Source of the DNA: CAYTBN01 sp964436045
GTDB taxonomy: Bacteria; Myxococcota_A; UBA796; UBA9615; CAYRNR01
DNA length: 64,000 bases
Direction: 5' to 3'
Assembly: GCA_964436045.1 (NCBI GenBank)
Contig: CAYTBN010000012.1
Coordinates: forward strand, 62,001 to 126,000
Shown: positions 8,379 to 16,060 of the stretch, one piece after another
Layout: the number at the start of each line of letters is the position of its first letter
Numbering within the stretch: position 1 is the stretch's first letter
Position numbers and translations under genes: made by a program
Notes under the pieces: model-generated
Database searches by the model: none
Told to the model about the DNA's origin: nothing
Seen by the model: the letters and a program-made list of their open reading frames with translations, nothing else

Positions 8379-9404
8379 GTGACCGTCAACATCGCAGCGC
8401 TGATGCAGCTCCGGCCAGACACCCGGGACCGCACGCCGCCCGACGCGGACTTTGGTCGTGCCGCATGCCTGCTGGCGGACGAGGGGATCCGGGTGCTGGT
8501 GGCTGGCCCGGGCGGGATCGAGGTCGGGACGGGCGGTGTCCAGGTCCGCGGCTTCACACCGGTCGAAGGCAGTTGGAACACCAGCGGCGCCCACCGCCTG
8601 GATGCGGTCTTCAATCGGCTGCCTTCCCGGCTGCCTGGTCGGTGGTCGGCGCTGCTGGATACCCTCGGGCAACGCGGCATTCCCGCTGGCAACCCGCCGG
8701 GGGTGAACGCGCTGGCCCTGGACAAGGCGCGCAGCTGCCGATTGCTGGCGAGTGCCGGTGTCCCGGTGCCCGAGATCGAGCTGGATCCCACCCTCTTCGG
8801 ACGGTGCCTCGACCGCTGGGGCGCGGCCTTCCTCAAGCCGCGATACGGTTCCTTCGGTGCGGGGGTCAGCCGCCTGCTCCGGGGCCAGCCCCTGCCCGCT
8901 CCCGATCCCGATCAACCCACGATCCTGCAGCGGGCTGTCCCGCCTCCTCCCGGGCCGTTCGCTGGCGTCTGTGTCCGGGGCTTTCTCCAGCGAGATCGAG
9001 GCGGAGCCTGGCGATCGGCGGGCCGGGTCGCCCGTGCGTCGACGGACGACCCGGTGGCCAACGTGGCGCGGGGAGCGCGGGGAATGACCGTCGCGGAGCT
9101 CGAGGGGAGCGTCCCGGCCGCCGCCGCCATCGGCTCCCGGCTGGATCCCCTGGAGCGCCGGGTCGCCGAGGTCGTCGAGGGGGCGGCTGGCGCGGAGGCC
9201 GACCGGATCCTGGAGATCGGCACGGACTGGGTGTTCGACGCCTCCGGCGAGCCCCAGCTGGTCGAGATCAACGGCAAGCCCGGTGGACGGCTACGGATCC
9301 TCGCTGGGTTGCCGGGGGAAGAGGGGCGGAGGTGGACCGCACGGCACCAGGCGGCGCTGACGGCACCGTTCCGACGCCTGGCCGTGCTGGCCACCGCTAC
9401 ATGA
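8379..9404 (+). CDS. ATP-grasp protein, YheC/YheD-like
   Basis: The 341-residue protein from GTG 8379 has ATP-grasp features: a Lys/Gly-rich loop (FLKPRYGSFGAGVSRL, about residues 148-163) and the metal-binding end motif QLVEINGKPGGR. The E-x-N-x-K-P-G form recalls the YheC/YheD group, first described as spore-coat associated and rarer outside Firmicutes. ATP-grasp enzymes ligate a carboxylate to an amine or thiol; the substrate here is unknown. An upstream in-frame TTG at 8325 would add 18 Arg-rich residues and is less likely. The 3' end overlaps the convergent VWA gene by 8 nt. Confidence 0.7.
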   Translation: MTVNIAALMQLRPDTRDRTPPDADFGRAACLLADEGIRVLVAGPGGIEVGTGGVQVRGFTPVEGSWNTSGAHRLDAVFNRLPSRLPGRWSALLDTLGQRGIPAGNPPGVNALALDKARSCRLLASAGVPVPEIELDPTLFGRCLDRWGAAFLKPRYGSFGAGVSRLLRGQPLPAPDPDQPTILQRAVPPPPGPFAGVCVRGFLQRDRGGAWRSAGRVARASTDDPVANVARGARGMTVAELEGSVPAAAAIGSRLDPLERRVAEVVEGAAGAEADRILEIGTDWVFDASGEPQLVEINGKPGGRLRILAGLPGEEGRRWTARHQAALTAPFRRLAVLATAT

Positions 9405-10707
9405 AGATCAGCGGTCCGGTGGTCTCGTAGCTGACCTCGATGAGCTGCCCGGCGTACGCCGTGCAGTCACCCACCAGGCTGACCGCGCGCTTCTCCTTGA
9501 TGTAGCTCCAGCCCCCGCTGCCGAGCTCGGCGCCGCTGCAGCTCGTACCCTCGGCGTTCTCCGGTATCTCGATGCCCTCGCGCTTGACCTCGATCGTGGT
9601 GGGGTCGGGCAGGCCGGTCAGCTGGTACCACTCGACGCTGGGATGGGAGAGCACCAGGTCGGCCAGCGCCGGGGCCAGTTCGGCGTCCACGCACTGATCC
9701 TGGTCCCCGTCGACGGCCTCCAGGATCGGGTGGTAGAGGCCGCTTGTGGCATCCGCCGAGTCCATCAGGAAGTCGATGCTGCAGACCGTCGAGCCCATCG
9801 GGTTGCAGTAGTATTGCTCGTCCTCAGGAGCCGTGCGGCCCTGCCCGGGACCGATGGCGGAGATCCGCAGTTCGCCCACGATGCTGTGTAGCAATCGCAG
9901 CATATCGGCCAGCTGGCAGCTGCACAGCTCGTCCCCGACCATATCGCTGCAGGTCTCCAGGCCCACATTGGTCATCTTGTGGGTCTGATCACCCTCGTCG
10001 GTCAGCACCACCACGTGCAGCGGATTGTCCCCCCGCAGCAGTCCCAGGTTCGCGTTGTGCAGTGTCTCGGTCCACTCGTTGCCGTCGTCGTCCGAGAGGT
10101 TCATCTCCAGAGGCAGGCAGTGGCAGGCCTCGTAGTGCTCGTGACTCGTGTCCCACTCCTCACCCGTGCAGCCGAAGGGGAAGTCCTCGCGCAGGCTGTC
10201 CGTTCCCTCGACGAAGTCGGTCGTCTGTGGCAGGTCGAGCGCCTCGCACATCGCCATCAGTGCAGTTTGCAGCGGCCGCTCGAAGCCATCGCCGTAGATA
10301 CCGACGTGCGCCAGCTGCTGGAACTGCTTCTGGTCGAACTCGTCGGATGGATCCATCAGCGCGACCTGATTGCCCACGCGGCGGATCCGGCCCGCGGTGC
10401 CCACGTCGTCCGTGCACTGGCCGGCCGACGCCAGGTAGGAGTTGCAGGGCCACGCCTGGGTCGTGGTGATCGCCATCTGGGTGTTGGACGTCTCGGGCAG
10501 CCCCTCGACGAAGGAGTGGAAGTTCTGGCTCAGCTGACCCTGGGCATCGGCCATCGAGCCCGATGCGTCGAGGATCCACAGCATGTCCACGTCGCCCGGG
10601 CCGAGGGCGACGAAGGTATCGGTGATCTGACCGCCCTTGGGGCAGCCGGAGAGAAGGACCGCCGCCATCAGCGGCAGCAGTCCGGCGCGTTCGATTGCGT
10701 TGGTCAT
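9397..10707 (-). CDS. von Willebrand A-domain lipoprotein
   Basis: This 436-residue protein starts at ATG 10707 behind the ribosome site GGGAGG. Its signal peptide ends in a lipobox (VLLSGC, Cys at about residue 22). A VWA domain follows with an intact MIDAS start, DASGSMA (about residues 46-52), and a later VVVLTDEGD strand. Many Cys in the second half (for example CSDMVGDELCSCQ) suggest disulfides in an exported protein. VWA domains bind protein ligands through a metal ion; the partner is unknown. The frame stays open far upstream, but those codons are antisense to the CoA transferase gene. Similar long single-VWA lipoproteins are common in myxobacteria (from memory). Confidence 0.85.
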   Translation of the reverse strand: MTNAIERAGLLPLMAAVLLSGCPKGGQITDTFVALGPGDVDMLWILDASGSMADAQGQLSQNFHSFVEGLPETSNTQMAITTTQAWPCNSYLASAGQCTDDVGTAGRIRRVGNQVALMDPSDEFDQKQFQQLAHVGIYGDGFERPLQTALMAMCEALDLPQTTDFVEGTDSLREDFPFGCTGEEWDTSHEHYEACHCLPLEMNLSDDDGNEWTETLHNANLGLLRGDNPLHVVVLTDEGDQTHKMTNVGLETCSDMVGDELCSCQLADMLRLLHSIVGELRISAIGPGQGRTAPEDEQYYCNPMGSTVCSIDFLMDSADATSGLYHPILEAVDGDQDQCVDAELAPALADLVLSHPSVEWYQLTGLPDPTTIEVKREGIEIPENAEGTSCSGAELGSGGWSYIKEKRAVSLVGDCTAYAGQLIEVSYETTGPLIFM

Positions 10708-10923
10708 CTGACCTCCCGTGACCGGGGCCGGCGAAGGGATCGACCCCAAATAGCATTGTCCGCCACCCGGGCGGATCCGGTCCATCTTCGCACAGCCGCC
10801 GGCCCATGGTTTGACATGCGGCTGACGGTCCGCCGGCATTTGACCGCCGCCGTCCGACGCGATTGACTGTCGGTCCTGGGTGCCGGAGGGGGCCGCGCCC
10901 GGCGGCGGCGAGAGGAGCGATCG

Positions 10924-12144
10924 ATGAGCGGCAGTGGCGACGGTGGCGCGCGCCCCGGCGTGATCCTGGCCCTGGAGCAGGCCCTGGCCCTGCCCTACTG
11001 CACCCAGCGGTTCGTGCAGGAGGGCTGGCGGGTGATTCGCATCGAGTCGACCCCGCGGCCCGGCGCCCGCAACCCCGGCGATCCCAACCGGTACGCGGGG
11101 GTGGGGGAGGGGGATCGGCGCTCGTACTTCGTGCCCCCCAACCTGGGCAAGGAGGCCATCGCCCTGAACCTCAAGGACGCCCGGGGGCGGGAGATCCTGC
11201 AACGGCTGCTGGTCGAGCTGGGCGTGGACGTGTTCGCGGTCAACCTGCTGCCCAAGCAGTACGAGCCGCTGGGGATCGACTTCGACACCTTGAGCGCAGC
11301 CCGGCCGGGCCTGATCTGGGTCGGGTTGAGCGCCCAGGGACCCGAGTTCCCGTCCGCCCCGGGCTACGATCCGGCGATCCAGGCCGCCGTCGGCTACATG
11401 CACCTCACCGGCGATCCCGAGGGCCCGCCGATGGTCTGCGGGGTCCCCGTCATCGACCTCAAGGCCGGCGACGAGGCCTACGCGCGGATCTACAAGGCCC
11501 TGTGGCAAAGGGAGCGGACCGGCCAGGGCAGTCGCATCGACGTCTCGATGATGCGCGCCTCGGCCCAGTGGCTGGTGACCAAGACCTCGCTGGCTGCCCT
11601 CGGCCACGATCCGGCGTCGGTCACGCGCACGGGCAACGTCCATCCGATCTTCACCCCGGTGGACGTCTTCCCCACCGCCGACGGTTTCATCAACCTCGCG
11701 GTGGGCAACGACCTGCAGTGGGAGTCGTTGACCCGGCTGGCCCCGTTCAGCCACCTGGCCCGCGGGGAGTACACGACCAACTCGGACCGCCGGGATCGCC
11801 GCGAGACCCTCTGCGCCGAGATCGGCGACGTCACCCTCCAGCACACCACCGACGCCCTGGCGGAGATGTTCCTCTCGGCGCGCCTGATCCACGCTCGTAT
11901 CCTGGACATCCCGGGGGTGCTGGACCACCCCGCGGTGGCCCCCCACCTGCTGCGCACCCGGACCCCCGACGGTGCCCAGGTGCCCATCGCCCCCAACAGC
12001 CACGACACGGAGTTCCTCGCCGACCAGGGCCCCGAGCTCCCCTTCCCGGCCACCTACGGCGAGCACACCGACGCCGTGCTGGCCGAGGCGGGGCTGAGCG
12101 ATGGCGATATCGGCTCCCTGCGAACCGCTGGCGTCGTTGCGTAG
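10924..12144 (+). CDS. family III CoA transferase (CaiB/BaiF)
   Basis: The 406-residue protein has the hallmarks of family III CoA transferases, which move CoA between carboxylic acids through aspartyl intermediates. The segment GYDPAIQAAVGYMHLTGDP followed by VPVIDLKAGDEAYARIYKAL contains the Asp usually taken as the catalytic nucleophile region. The N-terminal NLGKEAIALNLKD and GLIWVGLSAQGP segments are also typical. Length is normal. A good ribosome site (AGGAG) precedes ATG. It stands alone between a divergent VWA gene and a convergent gene. The acyl substrate is not predictable, but it could supply CoA esters to the iorAB and MaoC/SDR genes 4-12 kb downstream. Confidence 0.88.
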   Translation: MSGSGDGGARPGVILALEQALALPYCTQRFVQEGWRVIRIESTPRPGARNPGDPNRYAGVGEGDRRSYFVPPNLGKEAIALNLKDARGREILQRLLVELGVDVFAVNLLPKQYEPLGIDFDTLSAARPGLIWVGLSAQGPEFPSAPGYDPAIQAAVGYMHLTGDPEGPPMVCGVPVIDLKAGDEAYARIYKALWQRERTGQGSRIDVSMMRASAQWLVTKTSLAALGHDPASVTRTGNVHPIFTPVDVFPTADGFINLAVGNDLQWESLTRLAPFSHLARGEYTTNSDRRDRRETLCAEIGDVTLQHTTDALAEMFLSARLIHARILDIPGVLDHPAVAPHLLRTRTPDGAQVPIAPNSHDTEFLADQGPELPFPATYGEHTDAVLAEAGLSDGDIGSLRTAGVVA

Positions 12145-12204
12145 TCGCGTTGGGCACGCGCAAGGGCTCGCCGTGGCTCCAGCCCGCTGCACCCCGCTCC
12201 AACG

Positions 12205-13980
12205 CTACCAGTGCAGGCCGCGCTCGCGGAGGTAGGCCAGCAGGGCCTCGGGGGTGTCGGTCTGGATCATGGTGACGCCGCGGTCGATCAGCCAGCCCCA
12301 CGCGGCGTCCGGATCCCGCACGGCGACGTGGTCGGCGTGACCGCCGCACAGGGAGTCCCACAGGGAGTTGACCCAGATCCGGGCGCCGGACTGGCGGATG
12401 TGCGAAAGGGCGGCGGCGCTCATGATCGGCACCCGATCGTCGTCGAAGATGATCTCGAAGGCCGGGGAGTCGAGCTGCTCCAGGAAGGGCAGGGCCGCTG
12501 CGTGGTCCGGCGGCGGCGGCGGCACGGCTGCGTCGGCGGTGGCGGCGCCCAGCTCGATGAGCTTCGCCACCGTCTCCTCGCCGGCCACCCCGTCGGCCGT
12601 CAGCCCGATCCGGCGCTGGAATGCCGTCACCCCGTCGCGAGTGTCGGCATCGAAGGTCGGTGATGGACCCCGCGCGGGCACGAACAGCGGGGCGATCGCC
12701 AGTGCCCGCTGGAAGGTCGCCACCTCCTCGTGCTCCACGCCCTCGCTGAACTTGGTCAACGTCAATGTCCCGGCCATCAGCCGCTGGCGCAGGCGGGACT
12801 CCTCCTCGAGCAGGGCCAGGGTGTCGCCCCCGGCCACCCCGTCGGCGTCCAGCCCGTGCGCCGCCTGGAAGGCCTTGATCGCGTCCCCGGTCACCGAGCC
12901 GAAGAACTCGGTGTACACGCCCCCGTTGTCGAAGAACCCCTGGGCAGACAGCTCCCGCTGGATCGCCTCGATCTCGGGGCCGGAGTCCTCCTTGCGGTAG
13001 CGCCGCGCCGTGAGCCCGAGCACCGAGGGCGGCGCCGCGGCCTTCAACGTCTCGTGGCCGATCCATCCCAGCTCCATCATCCGGCGCAGGGTCCTGGTGC
13101 CCGCGACACCATCGGGGAGGAGCCCTTGCCGGCGCTGGAAGACCACGATGGCGGCCTGGGTGCGTTCGTCGACCACGGTCGAGAAGCCCTCGCGGTCGTC
13201 GAACAGGGGCACCCGCCCCAGGGCGCGCTGCAGCTCGGCCACCTCCGGGTGCTCCATCCCCTCCTCGAAGTGCGTCAGGGACAGGGCCGGGATCCGCTGG
13301 GTGACCGCGGTCAGGTCGACCCCGCGTCGATCCAGGATCGGCATGTAGACCGTGCCTGCGGGCACGTCCTGGAGCTTGCGCGCCCAGAACTCTGCTTCGC
13401 CGACACCCTTGAAGATGGCGTGATCCAGCGTGTCGGTTCGCTCCAGCACCTCCAGCGCCTCGGAGATGAGGCCCTGGGAATGGTCCAGGTTGACCATGCA
13501 GCGGCCCTTGACCCGCAGCATCACCTCCTCGAGGGTCGGCACCACAGCGTCGGTGGGCGTGCCGTCCGCCATCTCCAGCCGCAGCGCCCGCACCTCTTCC
13601 AGGGTCATCGCGTCCACACGCCGGCGGCCGGCGGTGGTGCGCTTGACGCTCCGATCGTGCATCAGGACCAGGTGGCCATCGGCGGTCTTCTTCAGATCGA
13701 TCTCGACGACGTCGGCCCCCATCGTGATGCAGTTCTCGATGGCCGGCAGGGAGTTCTCCGGCGCCCGCTGCCAGTCGCCGCGGTGGGCGACGACGAGTAC
13801 CTGGTCGCTGCCCGCGTCGTGGAAGACTTCGTGGATCCGGCGGAATGCGGAGGGTTCGACTCCGCCGACGTCCTCGGCCGTGAGCAGGGAGATCGGCCCG
13901 CTGTCGGCGGCGAGGAGGATCGGCGCCAGCGCCAGCAGCAGCGCCAGCGGGGCGAGGGGGCATCTAGTCCGACGAGGCAA
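12205..13980 (-). CDS. exported glycerophosphodiesterase with three inserted peptidoglycan-binding domains
   Basis: Numbering from TTG 13980 gives 591 residues. After a signal peptide (LAPLALLLALAPILLA), a GDPD domain begins with catalytic His66-Arg67 (VVAHRGDW), metal ligands Glu93 and Asp95 (VVEIDL) and His108 (LMHD). It is interrupted after about residue 216 by three peptidoglycan-binding-1 modules at about 240-302, 334-392 and 413-476, each with the A/F-FQRR-G-L-x-x-DGVAG-x-x-T signature. The end of the GDPD barrel then resumes (about 508-591: IWVNSLWD, GVTMIQTDTP). GDPDs cleave glycerophosphodiesters; the inserted modules would hold the enzyme at the cell wall. TTG is chosen because no ATG fits and the upstream gene overlaps by 17 nt; the start is uncertain. 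Confidence 0.8.
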   Translation of the reverse strand: MPRRTRCPLAPLALLLALAPILLAADSGPISLLTAEDVGGVEPSAFRRIHEVFHDAGSDQVLVVAHRGDWQRAPENSLPAIENCITMGADVVEIDLKKTADGHLVLMHDRSVKRTTAGRRRVDAMTLEEVRALRLEMADGTPTDAVVPTLEEVMLRVKGRCMVNLDHSQGLISEALEVLERTDTLDHAIFKGVGEAEFWARKLQDVPAGTVYMPILDRRGVDLTAVTQRIPALSLTHFEEGMEHPEVAELQRALGRVPLFDDREGFSTVVDERTQAAIVVFQRRQGLLPDGVAGTRTLRRMMELGWIGHETLKAAAPPSVLGLTARRYRKEDSGPEIEAIQRELSAQGFFDNGGVYTEFFGSVTGDAIKAFQAAHGLDADGVAGGDTLALLEEESRLRQRLMAGTLTLTKFSEGVEHEEVATFQRALAIAPLFVPARGPSPTFDADTRDGVTAFQRRIGLTADGVAGEETVAKLIELGAATADAAVPPPPPDHAAALPFLEQLDSPAFEIIFDDDRVPIMSAAALSHIRQSGARIWVNSLWDSLCGGHADHVAVRDPDAAWGWLIDRGVTMIQTDTPEALLAYLRERGLHW

Positions 13981-15088
13981 CCGATACCCCGAAGTGCGTG
14001 TAGACCCGCCGCTCGACCCTGTCGGCGGGCCGGTTGACGATGGAGTCGCGGCTGCGCAGGTACATGCACGACGAGCCGCCCTGATCACACTTCATCGCGT
14101 CGTGGGCTCCGAACAGTTGCAGGATGCGAGCCGCGTCCTCCAGCCCCAGTCCGACGCTGTGTCCCGAGCGCTTGCCGTCGGCCACCAGTAGATAGAGACG
14201 GGTGCCGTGCTCGTCCACGCCCATGATCGTGCGCGGGTAGGGGTGGGTCTTCTCGTAGCTCTCGGAGATGGCGACCTCGCCGTCGACCAGCAGGTCGTAG
14301 CGGCCCCACAGCGTGTTGTACTTCTCGGCGGTGAGTTCCCGGTCCACCAGCGCCGCTGGCGAGTAGGAGGGCCGGTTGTCCACGTCGAAGGACAGGAAGG
14401 GACGCTTCTCTGTGTCCTCCAGCAGGACCGGCTCGCCCCGGACGATCCAGTTGCCGGTCCACTGTCCCAGCTCGGCGTCGCGGCCCGCGGTGCGGCCTGC
14501 CTCGCCGTTGATCGCCACCACGCTGTCGGTGGAGCGGGCGAAATCGCTGACGAGGGTCTTGCGGTCGAAGCTGGGGGTGATGTGGATCGTCAGCCCCGGT
14601 GCCGTCAGGTCCGCGATCGCCAGGTAGAGCTGGCGGACCTCCGGTGAGGTCGCGCGGATCGATACGAAGTCGATGGCCGCGTCCTGGGGCTCGACGCCGA
14701 GGGTGTACTCGCCGAGGATGGCGGGTAGTCCCTGATCCACCGTCGCCTTGGGGAACAGGTAGCGGGTCGGGCCGCTGCCGCTGGGGAGCACGGGGATCGC
14801 CATCGCCACCGACTGGGCGGCGGCCACCTCCACCGACAGCTGGTGGAGCCGCCGGTCGACCAGCAGCAGCACCATCACCATCGCTGTGAACAGCATCACG
14901 AAGGTGTAGACCCCGCCGGGGATCTTGAGCTTCAGCAGCCGGGTGAAGCCGGCGAAAACCAGCAAACCGAAGCACAGCATCCCAAACAGAACCGGGACGA
15001 TCAGGGACAGCGGCAGGTCGAACAGCGCTGCGAACCCCAGCTGCAGCGTGTCGATGGTGCGATTGAACACGCGGGTCAGCAGGTCCAT
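13964..15088 (-). CDS. membrane-anchored phosphodiester glycosidase (NAGPA-like)
   Basis: The 374-residue protein has two N-terminal membrane helices (about residues 25-48 and 56-78) and then a large exported domain. The C-terminal half carries the phosphodiester glycosidase (NAGPA/DUF2233) signature: VVAINGEAG, then PRTIMGVDEHG, LYLLVADG, and the closing Asp/Gly-rich DQGGSSCMYL at about residues 334-343. Family enzymes remove sugars linked through a phosphodiester, for example GlcNAc-1-phosphate caps. Its 3' end overlaps the glycerophosphodiesterase gene, so the two are made together and plausibly act in sequence on glycerophosphate-type envelope polymers (inference). The substrate is unknown. 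Confidence 0.85.
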   Translation of the reverse strand: MDLLTRVFNRTIDTLQLGFAALFDLPLSLIVPVLFGMLCFGLLVFAGFTRLLKLKIPGGVYTFVMLFTAMVMVLLLVDRRLHQLSVEVAAAQSVAMAIPVLPSGSGPTRYLFPKATVDQGLPAILGEYTLGVEPQDAAIDFVSIRATSPEVRQLYLAIADLTAPGLTIHITPSFDRKTLVSDFARSTDSVVAINGEAGRTAGRDAELGQWTGNWIVRGEPVLLEDTEKRPFLSFDVDNRPSYSPAALVDRELTAEKYNTLWGRYDLLVDGEVAISESYEKTHPYPRTIMGVDEHGTRLYLLVADGKRSGHSVGLGLEDAARILQLFGAHDAMKCDQGGSSCMYLRSRDSIVNRPADRVERRVYTHFGVSVASSD

Positions 15089-15120
15089 CGGCGTCCTCGC
15101 CGTCGGGAGGGAGAGGGGGG

Positions 15121-15816
15121 CTATTCGAAGACGAGCAGGTTGTCGAGCCCCAGGTCGCAGTACTCGGCGTCGAAGGCCCCGCGGATCACGTCGCCGCCGC
15201 CGAAGTCCAGCACGTAGTCACCCTTGAGCTTGCTGTCGGCGACGAACTTGTTGACCTCGAGCTCGCCCGTCTCGGCGACATCTTCATCGTCGATCACGGC
15301 GGGATCGTCCTCGCAGGCTGCCTCGCAGGCGGCCAGGTCGTACCAGGCCGAGACGTCCCACAGGGAGGCTCCAGCGCTGAAGGTGTCGTTGCCCGTCAGC
15401 GTCAGGTCGTCCAAGCTGAGGTCGTCCAGGAGATCGCCCTCGGTGTACTCCGCCTCGACGGCGTCCTCCGGGAACAGGGTCATCGAAAGGGCCCAGTACT
15501 CGTCGTGCCCCAGCAGGTCGGCGGCGATCTCGTGCAGGTCCTCGCAGGTCTCCTCGCAGCTGGTGTAGTCCACGTCGTAGATCCGGTCGTACAGGGCACA
15601 GGCGTCCGGGAAGCCGCTCACGAAAACCCGCAGGACCTGCAACGAAACCAGCTCGCCGAAGCCGGGGACCGACATCGACATCTCGGCCTCGTCGTAGATC
15701 GCCGAGCGCGCGGGCCCGACCTTCTGGCCATCCAGGGTGCCGGACATGCTGTTGGCGCAGCCACACGCTGCCAGCAGGACCACCGCGGGCCACCATCCGA
15801 TTCGGGTCGTTCCCAT
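15121..15816 (-). CDS. Cys-containing acidic lipoprotein, unknown
   Basis: Starting at ATG 15816 behind GGGAGG, this 231-residue protein has a signal peptide with lipobox LLAAC (Cys at about residue 18). The mature part is acidic and contains paired Cys clusters (TSCEETCED and AACEAACEDD), likely disulfides outside the cytoplasm. I do not recognise a domain. It is 32 nt upstream of the phosphodiester glycosidase gene on the same strand, so it is probably the first gene of that three-gene unit. It resembles in style the small Cys-containing lipoproteins elsewhere in the window, without clear homology. Confidence 0.78.
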   Translation of the reverse strand: MGTTRIGWWPAVVLLAACGCANSMSGTLDGQKVGPARSAIYDEAEMSMSVPGFGELVSLQVLRVFVSGFPDACALYDRIYDVDYTSCEETCEDLHEIAADLLGHDEYWALSMTLFPEDAVEAEYTEGDLLDDLSLDDLTLTGNDTFSAGASLWDVSAWYDLAACEAACEDDPAVIDDEDVAETGELEVNKFVADSKLKGDYVLDFGGGDVIRGAFDAEYCDLGLDNLLVFE

Positions 15817-15943
15817 GTCCGCCTCCCTCACTTGCTGGCGATCGCTGGACGGCCCCATCTTGAGCTATCCGGCGGGGAACCGGAAGTCCTGTGGCCCGGG
15901 GAGTAGCCGGTGACGGCCCGCCGGCTGGACGATTCGACTTCAA

Positions 15944-15972
15944 TTGCCCCACGCGTGTGCGTGAGGTACAAG
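15944..15972 (+). promoter_or_regulatory. predicted promoter of ior/molybdenum hydroxylase operon with operator-like repeat
   Basis: TTGCCC (15944-15949) and TACAAG (15967-15972) are separated by 17 nt, each matching four of six consensus bases. The spacer holds an inverted repeat, CACGC (15950-15954) and GCGTG (15959-15963), with a 4-nt loop, where a regulator could bind. It lies 90 nt upstream of iorA. This is prediction by eye only. Confidence 0.35.
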
Positions 15973-16060
15973 GTGCAGTCCGAGGCGGAAACCCCCGCGG
16001 CCGGCGGCTACGAGCGAGCGGAGTTCAACGGGGTCGTGCTCCCCTCGAAGGGGCGTGTGA

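Noticed and set aside
11831..13963. 710-codon frame starting ATG 13963 overlapping the glycerophosphodiesterase
   Set aside because: Low-complexity Arg/Pro/Gly translation; the real domains and signal peptide are in the neighbouring frame.
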